Shown piece by piece: positions 30,684-39,901 of a stretch of DNA of 64,000 nt. The DNA lies in assembly GCF_009601765.2 (NCBI RefSeq), contig NZ_CP045699.1, forward strand, positions 806,001 to 870,000, read 5' to 3'. Under the pieces are notes generated by a model, which saw nothing but the letters and a program-made list of their open reading frames with translations, searched no databases and was not told the DNA's origin. The translations under genes and the position numbers were made by a program. The stretch comes from Vibrio algicola. GTDB taxonomy: Bacteria; Pseudomonadota; Gammaproteobacteria; Enterobacterales; Vibrionaceae. The number at the start of each line of letters is the position of its first letter. The first letter of the stretch is position 1.

Positions 30684-30706
30684 GACATTCGCATCAGGCG
30701 AATGTC
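30684..30706. repeat. Inverted repeat before the second 85-bp copy
   Basis: Perfect nine-base arms GACATTCGC / GCGAATGTC, five-base loop, followed by GTTTCTCTTTT; may act as a second terminator. Confidence 0.65.
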
Positions 30707-30732
30707 GTTTCTCTTTTATCTTCAATAACAGC

Positions 30733-30817
30733 GATGATTTAAATATGTAGGGTTTGGTCCATCATATGAGATTGGTTCGCCAGAAAAATATCGTCAATAC
30801 TAAGCCCATCAACACGA
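30733..30817 (+). repeat. 85-bp upstream repeat, copy 2
   Basis: Ungapped match to 27504-27588, about nine differences. Lies 41 bases before the M20 peptidase ATG. See copy 1. Confidence 0.85.
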
Positions 30818-30858
30818 CACTGATTTAAATTATTTCTCGCGAATAAAGGAAATTAGTA

Positions 30859-32382
30859 ATGACTAAGCAAACCAAACTTTTTAAAGGTATCGCCTCTGCG
30901 CTTGCGCTTACAGCAAGTGTGTCTGCTTGGGCAGTGGAAGACCAAGACTTTAGCTCAATGCAAATGCAAGGCGTTGAGCAAGTTGAAGTGAAAGTGGACC
31001 TGGAAGGCGCGGCACAACGCCTATCTCAAGCGGTTCAGTTTCCAACCATTTCAAATCAAGACCGCAGTGATTTTGATGAAGAGGCGTTTAACAACTATCA
31101 CGACTTCTTAGTTGAATCTTACCCTCTAGTACATAAAACACTGAAGCGTGAGCTAGTTGGCGACCCGCGCCCGTTTAGCTTGATTTACACCTGGGAAGGC
31201 AAAGATCCATCACTGCCACCTGCGGTATTTATGGCTCACCAAGATGTGGTGCCAATTGCAGAGGAATCTCGCGATCAATGGGAAGTCGAGCCGTTTTCTG
31301 GTGAGATAAAAGATGGCTACATTTGGGGACGTGGTTCTCTGGATGACAAAAACCAAATTCACGCCATCTTAGAAGCCACTGAAATGAAGATTAAAGAAGG
31401 CTTCCAACCAGAGCGCACCATTTTGTTTGTGTTTGGTCATGATGAAGAAGTTGGCGGACCGGAAGGGGCAAAACACGCAGCGGATATTATTGAGCAGCGT
31501 TATGACAAAATTGCCTTTGTGATTGATGAATCAGCGCCACTAATCCCAGGCGTGTTCCCGGGCATTCGTGACAATACGGCCCTAATTGGTATTGCTCAGA
31601 AAGGCTACGTGAGCTTGGAGATCGCAATCAATGGTATTGGCGGCCACTCTTCGCAGCCTGCTGGTGAGTCGAATATTGTTGCGCTAGCCAAAGCGGTAGA
31701 AAAAGTGGAAGCGGCGCAGTTTCCATACAAGATTCATGATGCGGTTCGCTACCAGTACCGCTTTATGGGGCCAGAGTTACCTGAAGACCAGCAACCAATG
31801 TACAAAGCCGTCGCTTATGGTGAGAACGATTCGATCAGCGATCTAGAGCAGAAATTCATTGATGTAATGTCGCAAAACCAAGTAACGCGCGCCATGTTGC
31901 ACACCACAACCGCAGTGACCATGTTTAACGCCGGTATCAAAGATAATGTATTGCCACCAGCGGCGACAGCGGTAGTGAACTTCCGTCCTATGCCTGGTGA
32001 TACACCTGAAGTGATTATTGAACACGTGAAAAAAGCTATTGGCGATGAGCGCATCACAGTACGAGATATCTCAGCATCAACGCCAGCAACCAATGTGGCC
32101 GATCCAAACGGTGAAGGATACAAAATGCTAGAGAAAACCATTCGCCAAACCTGGGGTAATGATCTGATTGTATCGCCATTCTTTGTAATCGGTGGCTCAG
32201 ACTCTAAGCACTTCCAAGCGCGTGACTTTGCACCGGATGTGTACACCATTACCGCTTTGCAACTAGAAAATGTCAAAGAGTTTGAAGGTTTCCATGGTGT
32301 GAACGAACGTATTCTGGTTGATGAATATGGTCGCTCAATCGGATTCTTCTACAAACTGATGGATAACCTAGAAAACCTTTAA
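30859..32382 (+). CDS. Exported M20-family metallopeptidase
   Basis: 507 residues with a signal peptide (ending SVSAWA-VE). Zinc-peptidase motifs in order: MAHQDVVP (His, Asp), GRGSLDDK (bridging Asp), GHDEEVGG (catalytic Glu pair), INGIGGHSSQP (lid domain), GIKDNVLPP, NFRPMPGD, GGSDSKHF and FHGVNERI. The pattern is that of the PM20D1/carboxypeptidase S subgroup, which hydrolyses small peptides or N-acyl amino acids. It is periplasmic or secreted, unlike most M20 enzymes. A DUF3299 gene follows 92 bases later. Confidence 0.88.
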   Translation: MTKQTKLFKGIASALALTASVSAWAVEDQDFSSMQMQGVEQVEVKVDLEGAAQRLSQAVQFPTISNQDRSDFDEEAFNNYHDFLVESYPLVHKTLKRELVGDPRPFSLIYTWEGKDPSLPPAVFMAHQDVVPIAEESRDQWEVEPFSGEIKDGYIWGRGSLDDKNQIHAILEATEMKIKEGFQPERTILFVFGHDEEVGGPEGAKHAADIIEQRYDKIAFVIDESAPLIPGVFPGIRDNTALIGIAQKGYVSLEIAINGIGGHSSQPAGESNIVALAKAVEKVEAAQFPYKIHDAVRYQYRFMGPELPEDQQPMYKAVAYGENDSISDLEQKFIDVMSQNQVTRAMLHTTTAVTMFNAGIKDNVLPPAATAVVNFRPMPGDTPEVIIEHVKKAIGDERITVRDISASTPATNVADPNGEGYKMLEKTIRQTWGNDLIVSPFFVIGGSDSKHFQARDFAPDVYTITALQLENVKEFEGFHGVNERILVDEYGRSIGFFYKLMDNLENL

Positions 32383-32474
32383 TCAAAGCCGTACGGACCG
32401 TGGCGCAACGCGCTGCGGTCATCGCTTCCATCTGGCATGACCAACATGCTCTATCTACTTTGGGGAACAAACGA

Positions 32475-33086
32475 ATGAAAAACATACTGCTAATGTTCGC
32501 ATTGATCGCGCCTTTGGCTAATGCAGCAGACACTTTGTCATGGGACTCTCTTCGCCCGCAAAACACACAGCAGCAGAGTTTATCTCCGAGTGACAAAGCA
32601 TTGGTTACAGAGATTTATGTCTATGAAGTGGCTCAACAAAGCCGCAAACTTAGCCCAATGGAACACGATGGCTACATCAAGCGTATTGAACTCGCAGAGA
32701 AACGCGGGTTGAACGTGAGAGAGGCACTTGATGAAATGGTGAGTGGTAAGCGTTATGCCAATGCCATTATTCCTGACTTGCAAGTGAATGACATGAAACT
32801 AGGTGGCTTTTTGGTACCACTAGAGATGGAAGGCTTAGTCGGGACGCAATTTATTTTGGTGCCAACGGCGGGCGCTTGTGTTCATACACCACCGCCACCG
32901 GCGAATCAAACTATCTTGGTTGACTTCCCTGAAGGCTATCAGATGCAAAGCCTTTACACGCCTGTTTGGGTCGAAGGGGATATCAAGGCAGGAGGGGTGT
33001 CTGCATCCGTTGCACTATCGGACGGTAATCAGGATATCGAAATTGGTTATGTTATCGATGCCTCTGACATCGTGGCCTATCAATAG
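32475..33086 (+). CDS. DUF3299 family exported protein
   Basis: 203 residues from ATG 32475 (signal peptide MKNILLMFALIAPLANA). DUF3299 features: LSWDSLRPQ near the start, GFLVPLE, and the Cys-Pro-rich strand GACVHTPPPPANQTILVDFPEG. The family is periplasmic, often found with ABC transporter parts, function unknown. Here it follows the M20 peptidase and may share its transcript. The ORF extends 25 codons further upstream but the signal peptide argues for 32475. Confidence 0.82.
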   Translation: MKNILLMFALIAPLANAADTLSWDSLRPQNTQQQSLSPSDKALVTEIYVYEVAQQSRKLSPMEHDGYIKRIELAEKRGLNVREALDEMVSGKRYANAIIPDLQVNDMKLGGFLVPLEMEGLVGTQFILVPTAGACVHTPPPPANQTILVDFPEGYQMQSLYTPVWVEGDIKAGGVSASVALSDGNQDIEIGYVIDASDIVAYQ

Positions 33087-33098
33087 CGCTTAGCATCG

Positions 33099-33129
33099 CC
33101 GTAACGGGAGCGTCGCTCACTTGTTACGG
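33099..33129 (+). terminator. Inverted repeat/terminator after the DUF3299 gene
   Basis: Arms CCGTAAC / GTTACGG with a 17-base loop and weak T content after; ends the peptidase-DUF3299 unit. Confidence 0.5.
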
Positions 33130-33231
33130 TTCTAAGCCATCAACAGTATTAATTTTCGCCCTTAGCCGCATACTCGCACAAGCTCACCATTGTCTCTGAC
33201 GACAATGAAACTTAATTAGGTGACTCACATT

Positions 33232-34083
33232 ATGAAAAGCGTTATTTCCATCCAGCCCCATTTGGTTTGTGGTCACGCAGGCAATAGCTCTACGATTTTC
33301 CCGGTTCAGCGTATGGGGGTTGAAACATGGGCAATTAACAGCTTGCAGTGTTCAGATGTCTCCGAGCACCCGGTGAGCTTCAGTTGTCCAGCGGAAATCG
33401 TTTCTGAACTAGTGCAAGCTTTAGATCGAAATGAGCGACTTAACCACTGCAATGCGATTATTTCTGGGTATCAAAGTTCATTGGCGCACAATCAAGCGGT
33501 TTATCAAGCGGTTCAGTTGGTGAAGTCTCACAGTGTTGGCGCCTTGTATGTTTGTCATCCGTCGCTTAATGGTGAAAGTGAGGCGCATCCTACCGATCCA
33601 GAGGCACATCGCTATATTGTGGAGCAACTGATGCCACTAGCGGATGTGTTGATCTGTCAACCAGAAACACTGCAACAATTTACTGGCACAGTCATTAAAG
33701 ATGAACAAGATGCTGCTCATGCTTGTCAGCAGGCATTGGCAAAGGGGCCCAAAATCGTGCTCGTGAGCAAGGTACCGTGTGTGGCGGATGGAAGTATTTC
33801 GATGATGTTAGCCACGCCGAAAAACCTCTACTCAGTACAAAGGCCTTGGCTTGAATTCGCTAAGGAGCCGGTTGGAGTGGACGATTTGCTCACCGCGGTT
33901 TATTCGGCTTGTTTGGTCAATCGTATGTCACCGGTTGTGGCGCTGCGTCATACCAATAACGCCTTGTATGGTGTACTAGAGACAACACTCGATAGTGGCA
34001 GTGATGTGCTACAAACCATTAGCGCACAATATGAGTTTGTTGAACCGACCCATGACTTCGCGGTGCTGAAACACGTTTTCTGA
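33232..34083 (+). CDS. PdxY-like pyridoxal kinase, diverged
   Basis: 283 residues from ATG 33232, eight bases after AGGTGA. Ribokinase/PfkB-fold pyridoxal kinase: opening SVISIQPHLVCGHAGNSSTIFPVQRMGVETW is a clear PdxY match, as are GYQSSLAHNQ and the late GVxD segment. Differences: the phosphate-loop motif that in PdxY reads G-V-G-D is G-V-D-D (catalytic Asp kept, neighbour Gly lost), and the C-D-P-V-M-G motif reads C-H-P-S-L-N-G. I infer a PdxY paralogue with altered activity. A LysR gene follows on the same strand and may regulate it. Confidence 0.7.
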   Translation: MKSVISIQPHLVCGHAGNSSTIFPVQRMGVETWAINSLQCSDVSEHPVSFSCPAEIVSELVQALDRNERLNHCNAIISGYQSSLAHNQAVYQAVQLVKSHSVGALYVCHPSLNGESEAHPTDPEAHRYIVEQLMPLADVLICQPETLQQFTGTVIKDEQDAAHACQQALAKGPKIVLVSKVPCVADGSISMMLATPKNLYSVQRPWLEFAKEPVGVDDLLTAVYSACLVNRMSPVVALRHTNNALYGVLETTLDSGSDVLQTISAQYEFVEPTHDFAVLKHVF

Positions 34084-34189
34084 TAGGCGAGTCAAATAAT
34101 AGTGTTGATAGGTGATTGATTGCGCTGGTTATCATCACAATAAAAGTGCTATCTTGAGGATATTCATCCCCAACCAGCCAGCCATTACT

Positions 34190-35092
34190 ATGAACTTTAG
34201 TCTTGAACAGCTATTGGCATTTGTCACCGTTTATGAACACCTTTCTTTTAGCAAGGCCGCGGTAAAACTCAATAAGCATCGTACGACCATAGGTCAGGTT
34301 ATCACTAACCTTGAAGACCAGCTTGCCGTTACTTTGTTTGAACGTATTGGCCGCTCTGTCGAACCTACCGAAGATGGTCATCTTCTTTATCATTATGCCA
34401 AGCAAGCGATCGAGCAAGCGCGCGTGTTTGATAAAATCGCTCTCAGTCTTTCCTACGGCGAGTTGGAACGGGTGGTGATTGCCTATCCAAGCTTTGTACC
34501 ACATCAAGCTCTGTTTTTGATCCGCCAACAATTAGCCCAAGATTTCCCGACCATGCGTGTAGAATTTTTGGTGCGCGGCCGCGATGAAATTAAGCAAGGC
34601 ATCGTTGATGGCAGCATTCACTTTGGTTTGGCGAATATTCACGAAAGTACCGCAATCCATAGTTTTGATTCGACCTTTTTAGGCCATGTTGAGTTCTTGC
34701 CTTACGTGCAAGCTGGCGGCCGATTGGCGCAAATGGACAAAGCCGCAGTCGTGGGTGAACTGCAAACAGAAAGACAGTTCATGCTCAAATCACTGGTGGA
34801 TGAGGGCTTGGCCGAAAAGTTTGTCTATTCAGCCAACAACGAGCAAGTCGATCAGCTGGCTTTGGTGATTAAAATGATCAAAGAAGGGCTGGGCTGGGCC
34901 TGGTTGCCGAAAGCCTTGTCTGAGTCTCAATTTGCGCTAGAGGGGGTATCACCACTCAAGTTTGATATGATGTTAGAAGGCATGAAACTCCCCATCTCCC
35001 TGTGGTGCCCACACGCCAAAAATATCAAAGCGGTGAGAGGGGCAATCATCAAAGCGATTAGCGAACATGTGCAGACATACAAATCTCGTTAG
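34190..35092 (+). CDS. LysR-family transcriptional regulator
   Basis: 300 residues from ATG 34190. N-terminal HTH: NFSLEQLLAFVTVYEHLSFSKAAVKLNKHRTTIGQVITNLEDQLAVTLFERIG, then linker helix and LysR substrate-binding domain (RVVIAYPSFVPHQALFLIR; GLANIHES; GLGWAWLPK). Ligand and targets unknown. Follows the PdxY-like gene by 106 bases. The longer ORF from 34112 has no family support in its first 26 residues. Confidence 0.85.
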   Translation: MNFSLEQLLAFVTVYEHLSFSKAAVKLNKHRTTIGQVITNLEDQLAVTLFERIGRSVEPTEDGHLLYHYAKQAIEQARVFDKIALSLSYGELERVVIAYPSFVPHQALFLIRQQLAQDFPTMRVEFLVRGRDEIKQGIVDGSIHFGLANIHESTAIHSFDSTFLGHVEFLPYVQAGGRLAQMDKAAVVGELQTERQFMLKSLVDEGLAEKFVYSANNEQVDQLALVIKMIKEGLGWAWLPKALSESQFALEGVSPLKFDMMLEGMKLPISLWCPHAKNIKAVRGAIIKAISEHVQTYKSR

Positions 35093-35101
35093 CCTTAGAG
35101 A

Positions 35102-35130
35102 GCTTACGTAGGCTCAGATCCTACGTAAGC
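35102..35130. repeat. Perfect 11-bp inverted repeat after the LysR gene
   Basis: Arms GCTTACGTAGG / CCTACGTAAGC, seven-base loop, no T run. Terminator-like hairpin between the LysR and barrel genes. Confidence 0.7.
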
Positions 35131-35220
35131 GATTCAGAACCTTTCATTCGTTTAGTTATAGTCAACTCATTCAAGGCCTAGCGCCACCGCCACTGAGCCT
35201 CTGCTCATTTTGAGAAGACT

Positions 35221-36432
35221 ATGATGAACAAAATACACCCGCTGATCTTGGCTTGTGCCACTACCTTATTCGCTTCATATAGCAGTGCCTCGTTTTTTGA
35301 CAGCCATGATGGGCAGTTTGATCTTGGGCATCATATTGCTGAGAACGCTTACGGCTTCTTGCCAGTACCCATCTTAATCACTGAGCCGGCGGTTGGAGTT
35401 GGTGGAGGTGTCGCTGGGCTATTTTTACACGAAGATGAGCAGGCTAAGGAGAAGCGCAAACAGGCAGCGCTAGCAGCGGTGGATGGGGGCGCTCAGTTAG
35501 TGCCCGCTGCCATGACTCTGGTCGGGGCGGCGGGCACGGAGAATGGCTCTTGGTTTGCGTTTGCCGGGCATCGACATTCTTGGTTAAAAGATTCGATCCG
35601 ATACACAGGTGGACTGGGCGTTGGCGAAGCTAAACTCGATATTTATCAACCAATTCAGTTTGATGGCGTCGGCCCATTGCCTGCAATCGATACCCTTAGG
35701 TTTGGTACTACGACCCAAGTGGCAGGCTTGATGCAAAAACTTCAGTTTCGAGTGAAAGACACGCCACTGATGTTAGGCGCCAAACAAGTGCTCGCAGTTT
35801 CTAGTGTTGATCTAAATTTTTACGGAAAACTGGGCCAAGCCATTGATAAGCTAAGCCAGCATTTTGACCTTGAACAGTTAGGCAACACGTCGGTGACATC
35901 GGGGCTGGGGCTGGTGGTTGATTACGATACGCGTGACAACTTGTTCTACCCGACTCAAGGGTATCAGCTCAGTGCTGAGTATATGGCTTATGATGAGGCG
36001 ATTGGTAGCGATTACAACTATCAAAATCTTTCGCTTAACGGACAGGTCTATTTTCCGCTGGGTGATGCTTGGAATCTGGCGTTTGCTGGGAACTATCAAC
36101 ATTTCTCTAGTGATGATCGGTTGATAACGCCAACTGCAAAACCTTACGTAGCGCTGCGAGGTGTTTCGTCGTATCGCTACCAAGGTGATGAGATACTCAC
36201 CGTACAGACTCAGCTTAGTTATGATATTGATAATCGCTGGAAAGTCTCTGCATTTTACGGACATGGTGTCGCGCAGCAGCGCAATTCCGAAGATGCCCTG
36301 AACCAAGTAGACGCTTATGGGGTCGGATTTCGCTACCATATTGCTCGGCGTTATGGCCTTCGTTTAGGTGTCGATATTGCGTTCAGCGATCAAGAAAGTG
36401 CACTGTACTTTAATATTGGTAGCGGGCTCTAA
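35221..36432 (+). CDS. Omp85/BamA-TamA-like surface antigen barrel protein
   Basis: 403 residues: signal peptide (ending YSSASFF), then a stretch without POTRA-like content and a C-terminal 16-strand-type barrel (surface antigen/D15 family): GLGLVVDYDTRDNLFYPTQGYQLSAEYMAYDEAIGSDYNYQNL, LRGVSSYRYQGDEILTVQTQL and VGFRYHIARRYGLRLGVDIAF. Short relatives of this type lack POTRA domains and occur as stand-alone barrels; function unknown. Ends in Gly-Leu, not Phe. Confidence 0.75.
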   Translation: MMNKIHPLILACATTLFASYSSASFFDSHDGQFDLGHHIAENAYGFLPVPILITEPAVGVGGGVAGLFLHEDEQAKEKRKQAALAAVDGGAQLVPAAMTLVGAAGTENGSWFAFAGHRHSWLKDSIRYTGGLGVGEAKLDIYQPIQFDGVGPLPAIDTLRFGTTTQVAGLMQKLQFRVKDTPLMLGAKQVLAVSSVDLNFYGKLGQAIDKLSQHFDLEQLGNTSVTSGLGLVVDYDTRDNLFYPTQGYQLSAEYMAYDEAIGSDYNYQNLSLNGQVYFPLGDAWNLAFAGNYQHFSSDDRLITPTAKPYVALRGVSSYRYQGDEILTVQTQLSYDIDNRWKVSAFYGHGVAQQRNSEDALNQVDAYGVGFRYHIARRYGLRLGVDIAFSDQESALYFNIGSGL

Positions 36433-36902
36433 CTGTTTTTAAGTTCAGAGAGATTAGCTAAGCAGTCAGAGGAAAGGCTGTAGTGAACTTGAGTTTACCC
36501 AAACTTAACTTATCTGAACTTTGTAGCATGGAGCATAAACTCCAAGTCATTTTTGTCCAAAAGTTTCTTAAGCGGAGTTCTGGCTGTATGATGCAAAGGA
36601 GGGTTGCTCGCTTTTATCGCAGAGCACTGGTTAGCGATGGAATTTCGAGAATTGCTTTGATCGACTTGAGGGAAAAGTTGAGAATTTCGGGGTGATTTTC
36701 TCAGGTTTTGGTTAGATAAAGAGGTTTTTGTTGAGAAAGCCATGAACCCATTGGTATTGCTGGTCTCTCTCATGATTCATAAAAACAAAAATTAATTCTT
36801 GCACAAGTTGAATCATCCAAATCGCAAGCAATTGATTTTAAATTGTAATAATCAGCATTATGCCGCTCAACTTATGATAAGAGAGCGGCATTTTTTATAG
36901 AG
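36433..36902. other. Gene-free stretch with possible relic ORFs
   Basis: 470 bases between the barrel gene and the convergent ChaN gene. Short ORFs exist on both strands but none has a ribosome site or recognisable product; they may be decayed remnants. A terminator sits at its right end on the plus strand, which hints that something upstream is transcribed. Confidence 0.5.
36860..36896 (+). terminator. Rho-independent terminator, plus strand
   Basis: Perfect nine-base arms ATGCCGCTC / GAGCGGCAT, 14-base loop, T6. Confidence 0.88.
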
Positions 36903-37892
36903 TTAATTCACACCATCGCAATCAAGTTCTTGGCTACGTTTGCCTAGTGTTTTGTAAGCGGCTAGCCGGTTCTCTTTTTTAATAAATCGAGTTGGCGGGG
37001 CAAGGACGTGCAGTTGAAAGTCGGGCGAGTCTTTAAGAATAGATTCAGTTGGCGTAATAATCAAAATGTTCAAATCTGGGTTTAAGCGTAACATGGCCGC
37101 CGCCGTTCCCAGCCCATCTTCGGTATGAAACATGCCGGCAATATGTATGATGTGTTTACTTGGATGTTGCGACAAATAATTGACCATAGATTCCGCAATG
37201 GTGGCATCCCAAGTTGCTTGCGCTGCATATTGAGTTTCATTTTGCTGTGCGCTGCCGTGGTGCATAGAATCCATAAACTTTTGTTTGTATGGGCTGTCTT
37301 CGATATTGATCACTTTTGCTACCCAAGCGAGTGATTGCTCGGGTTGCTTATCTAAATAGCTTAATCCTTGTTTAGCGATACATTGCACCATAGTTTTTGG
37401 CGCATTAGCCGCGATAACATCAATATGATTGGTTTTGGCCAGTTCGACTAAAGGCCGATAATCACTTTCATAATTGGGCCAAGCTTTCCCTTTTTGTATC
37501 AGCGTTTGTTCGCCTATTTCACCCTCTAAATACTCATTAACGACCGCTTGTTTATCTCGGCTAAATTGCTCCATCGAAAGAGCAACAGCGCGAGGTTGTT
37601 GAATAAGTGCTTGCAGTAGCTGGGTTTGAAAAAGATGGATCCCTGCGTGGGTATGCCATTCTCCCACCAAGATCACATCGGCGGTTTGCGCTTGCAGAGC
37701 CATTTTCTCAACACTCAGCGCTTGTCCTGTTTTGGAGTACAACTGAAAGTCATAGAAGGTGTTAACTTTGGCAGCGGAAGCAAGGGGAGCTGGGTTACTC
37801 AATGGCACAGGAGAAGACGTTGAACACCCGACAAGCAGAATGAAGCTGACTAGCCCGAATAAAATGTTGAAGGGTTTTGTGGTTATTATCAT
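36903..37892 (-). CDS. ChaN-family heme-binding lipoprotein
   Basis: 329 residues from ATG 37892. Lipobox LVGC at about 16-20, giving a lipoprotein. Core has the ChaN/DUF399 motif VILVGEWHTHAGIHLFQTQLL, ALSMEQFSRDKQ, WPNYESDYRPLVELAK and HIAGMFHTEDGLGTAA. ChaN-like proteins bind heme cofacially and are linked to iron uptake. A clear Fur-type box lies between this gene and endA, so iron repression is likely. Start chosen for the lipobox context; the ORF runs 23 codons further upstream. Confidence 0.85.
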   Translation of the reverse strand: MIITTKPFNILFGLVSFILLVGCSTSSPVPLSNPAPLASAAKVNTFYDFQLYSKTGQALSVEKMALQAQTADVILVGEWHTHAGIHLFQTQLLQALIQQPRAVALSMEQFSRDKQAVVNEYLEGEIGEQTLIQKGKAWPNYESDYRPLVELAKTNHIDVIAANAPKTMVQCIAKQGLSYLDKQPEQSLAWVAKVINIEDSPYKQKFMDSMHHGSAQQNETQYAAQATWDATIAESMVNYLSQHPSKHIIHIAGMFHTEDGLGTAAAMLRLNPDLNILIITPTESILKDSPDFQLHVLAPPTRFIKKENRLAAYKTLGKRSQELDCDGVN

Positions 37893-37968
37893 GATGCTTC
37901 CTTGCTGCGGATAGACTGAGCGAATCAATGTCGAAGCATACCGGATATTTAAAATAATCAAAACGAAT

Positions 37969-37981
37969 GATAATTATTATC
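37969..37981. promoter_or_regulatory. Fur box
   Basis: GATAATTATTATC, a near-perfect palindrome matching the Fur consensus core GATAATNATTATC, 77 bases before the ChaN ATG. Likely iron-dependent repression. Confidence 0.75.
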
Positions 37982-38072
37982 AATTGATATATTTGTATTT
38001 ATAGGTATTACTAAAGTATGGGAAAGTCTTTACAATAGCAGTCAATAAGACGTAACGAGGTTTAGATGTATC

Positions 38073-38825
38073 ATGGGATTATTGCCCGTAGTCAGTCGTT
38101 TGTTCGGGGTGATAGCCTTAACGCTTCCCACTTTGAGCTATGCTACTCCCAATATTAGTATCGATTCTTTTTCCAAAGCCAAGCGCTTGCTAATGAGCGA
38201 AGTGTATAACCAAGATCCCGCACGTCATACGGTGTATTGCAATATTCCGTTTAATGCCAAAAAGCAAACCCAATTGCCAACCGGCTTTGATCACAGTTTG
38301 TATACCAAACGATCACAACGTATTGAGTTTGAACACATTGTTCCCGCTGAAAACTTTGGCAGCAGTTTCAAACAGTGGCGTGAGGGTGATGAAAAATGTG
38401 TTTCGAGCAAAGGTAAAGCGTATAAAGGACGTAAGTGCGCCACCAAAGCGAGTGAGGCTTTTCGCTTAATGCAAGCGGATGGTTATAACTTGTATGCGGC
38501 GGTTGGGTCAGTCAATGCTTATCGTTCTAACTATAATTTCCAAATGCTTTCTGGCACTCAAAGTGATTTCGGCTCGTGCGATTTCCATGTCGATAATCGT
38601 AAAGCGCAGCCACCAGTATTTGCCCGTGGTTTAATTGCGCGAACCTATTTGTATTTTGATGAGACTTACTCAAGTTTTAATATTAGTCGCCAGCAACGCC
38701 AACTGTTTACCGCTTGGGATAAGCAATATCCTGTGACTCAATTTGAATGTGGTAAAGCTAAAATTGTCGAAAAATATCAACATAATAGCAATCCTATCTT
38801 AGCTGATCGCTGCCGCAGCCTCTAA
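38073..38825 (+). CDS. endA: Periplasmic endonuclease I
   Basis: 250 residues. Signal peptide (about 1-24, ending SYA-TP). EndA/Vvn-type His-Me finger nuclease: RIEFEHIVPAENFG with catalytic His88 and general Glu, then the metal Asn region YNLYAAVGSVNAYRSNYNF. Multiple Cys (CNIPF, EKC, KCATK, CDFH, ECG, RCRSL) form disulphides typical of Vibrio nucleases. Degrades extracellular or incoming DNA in the periplasm. Divergent from the ChaN gene. Confidence 0.94.
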   Translation: MGLLPVVSRLFGVIALTLPTLSYATPNISIDSFSKAKRLLMSEVYNQDPARHTVYCNIPFNAKKQTQLPTGFDHSLYTKRSQRIEFEHIVPAENFGSSFKQWREGDEKCVSSKGKAYKGRKCATKASEAFRLMQADGYNLYAAVGSVNAYRSNYNFQMLSGTQSDFGSCDFHVDNRKAQPPVFARGLIARTYLYFDETYSSFNISRQQRQLFTAWDKQYPVTQFECGKAKIVEKYQHNSNPILADRCRSL

Positions 38826-38852
38826 CAGGTATCGCGTGTCTAAGTCTGATTT

Positions 38853-39683
38853 TTAGCGTGTCAGTTTTTTATAAACTCGCAGCATAAAATCCGCCTCGCA
38901 ATCAAATTGTGTGGCGGTTTTTAATTGCTGGCGTAGCTCTGCGCTGGCTTTCCATGCGAAAGGCGTCATCTGCAATAAGTCATCGGCTTGTTCGCCACTA
39001 AGTTGCATCTCATAGCTCAATTTTGATTGTTCAATCAATTCAAAACCGGCCATCTCTTCTACCGTTTCATCATGCAAATGCACTTGACTATAAACCTGTT
39101 CACGCAGTTGATATAAGTGGCGCGCGGCTGGCGTAACGGTGATCATCACTCCTTGTTCGGTTAATACTCGTTCTAGTTCCTGGGCTTGGCAAGGGGCATA
39201 AATACGCACCACGGCATCAAGACTGTGGTTAGCAAATGGCAAGCGATGACTTGAGGCAACACAATATTGCATGTGTTGAGTGGTATAACGCTTGGCCGCA
39301 TAACGAATGGCGACTTTGGAAATATCCAGCCCATAAGTGACCGCATTGATGGATTGTGACGCCAGTTTTTCGGACAAATAAGCAGTGTAATAGCCCTCGC
39401 CACAGCCAATATCTAACACTTGATGTTGGCTGTTCTTGGTGTGTTTTAAGCACAGGTTTGTGACCGATTTACGCATGGGATGATACTGATCTGAGGCTAA
39501 AAATCGACGACGAGCTTGCATCATATCGACATTATCACCCGGCTGCTTAGAGCGTTTATGTTGCACCGGCATCAAATTAACATAACCTTCTTTGGCACTA
39601 TCGAACTGGTGATTATTTTCACATTGAAATCCGCCAATACGAGCAATAAGAGTATGATGGCAAAGTGGGCATTGGTAAGACAT
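38853..39683 (-). CDS. rlmA: 23S rRNA (guanine-745-N1)-methyltransferase
   Basis: 276 residues. N-terminal zinc site C5-x2-C8 and C21...H25 (YQCPLCHHTLIARIGGFQC), then KEGYVNLMPVQHKRSKQPGDN, the RlmA signature, and the SAM motif VLDIGCGEGYYTAYLSEKLA. Methylates N1 of G745 in helix 35 of 23S rRNA. Convergent with endA, 27 bases apart. Confidence 0.95.
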   Translation of the reverse strand: MSYQCPLCHHTLIARIGGFQCENNHQFDSAKEGYVNLMPVQHKRSKQPGDNVDMMQARRRFLASDQYHPMRKSVTNLCLKHTKNSQHQVLDIGCGEGYYTAYLSEKLASQSINAVTYGLDISKVAIRYAAKRYTTQHMQYCVASSHRLPFANHSLDAVVRIYAPCQAQELERVLTEQGVMITVTPAARHLYQLREQVYSQVHLHDETVEEMAGFELIEQSKLSYEMQLSGEQADDLLQMTPFAWKASAELRQQLKTATQFDCEADFMLRVYKKLTR

Positions 39684-39901
39684 GGTAATTGGTATCGTCG
39701 TTTTGAGTGAGAGTTTGGATGAAGGGTATTTTAGTCGATCTTGTCGCTTTATAAAGCAATATTTATCATAGCCGCGAGTGATGAAGATGTTTGGCTGCAG
39801 GAGCTGAAAAAGCCAGCACCCGCAGGCCGTGTTTTGGTTTTGCAGCTGTGATTTAGCGCTTGTTCAGCACTCATTCTGCCGTAACTCGGACTCAGTGTTC
39901 T

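Noticed and set aside
36483..36695. Short ORFs in the gap before the ChaN gene
   Set aside because: No ribosome site or family match; described only as a possible relic region.
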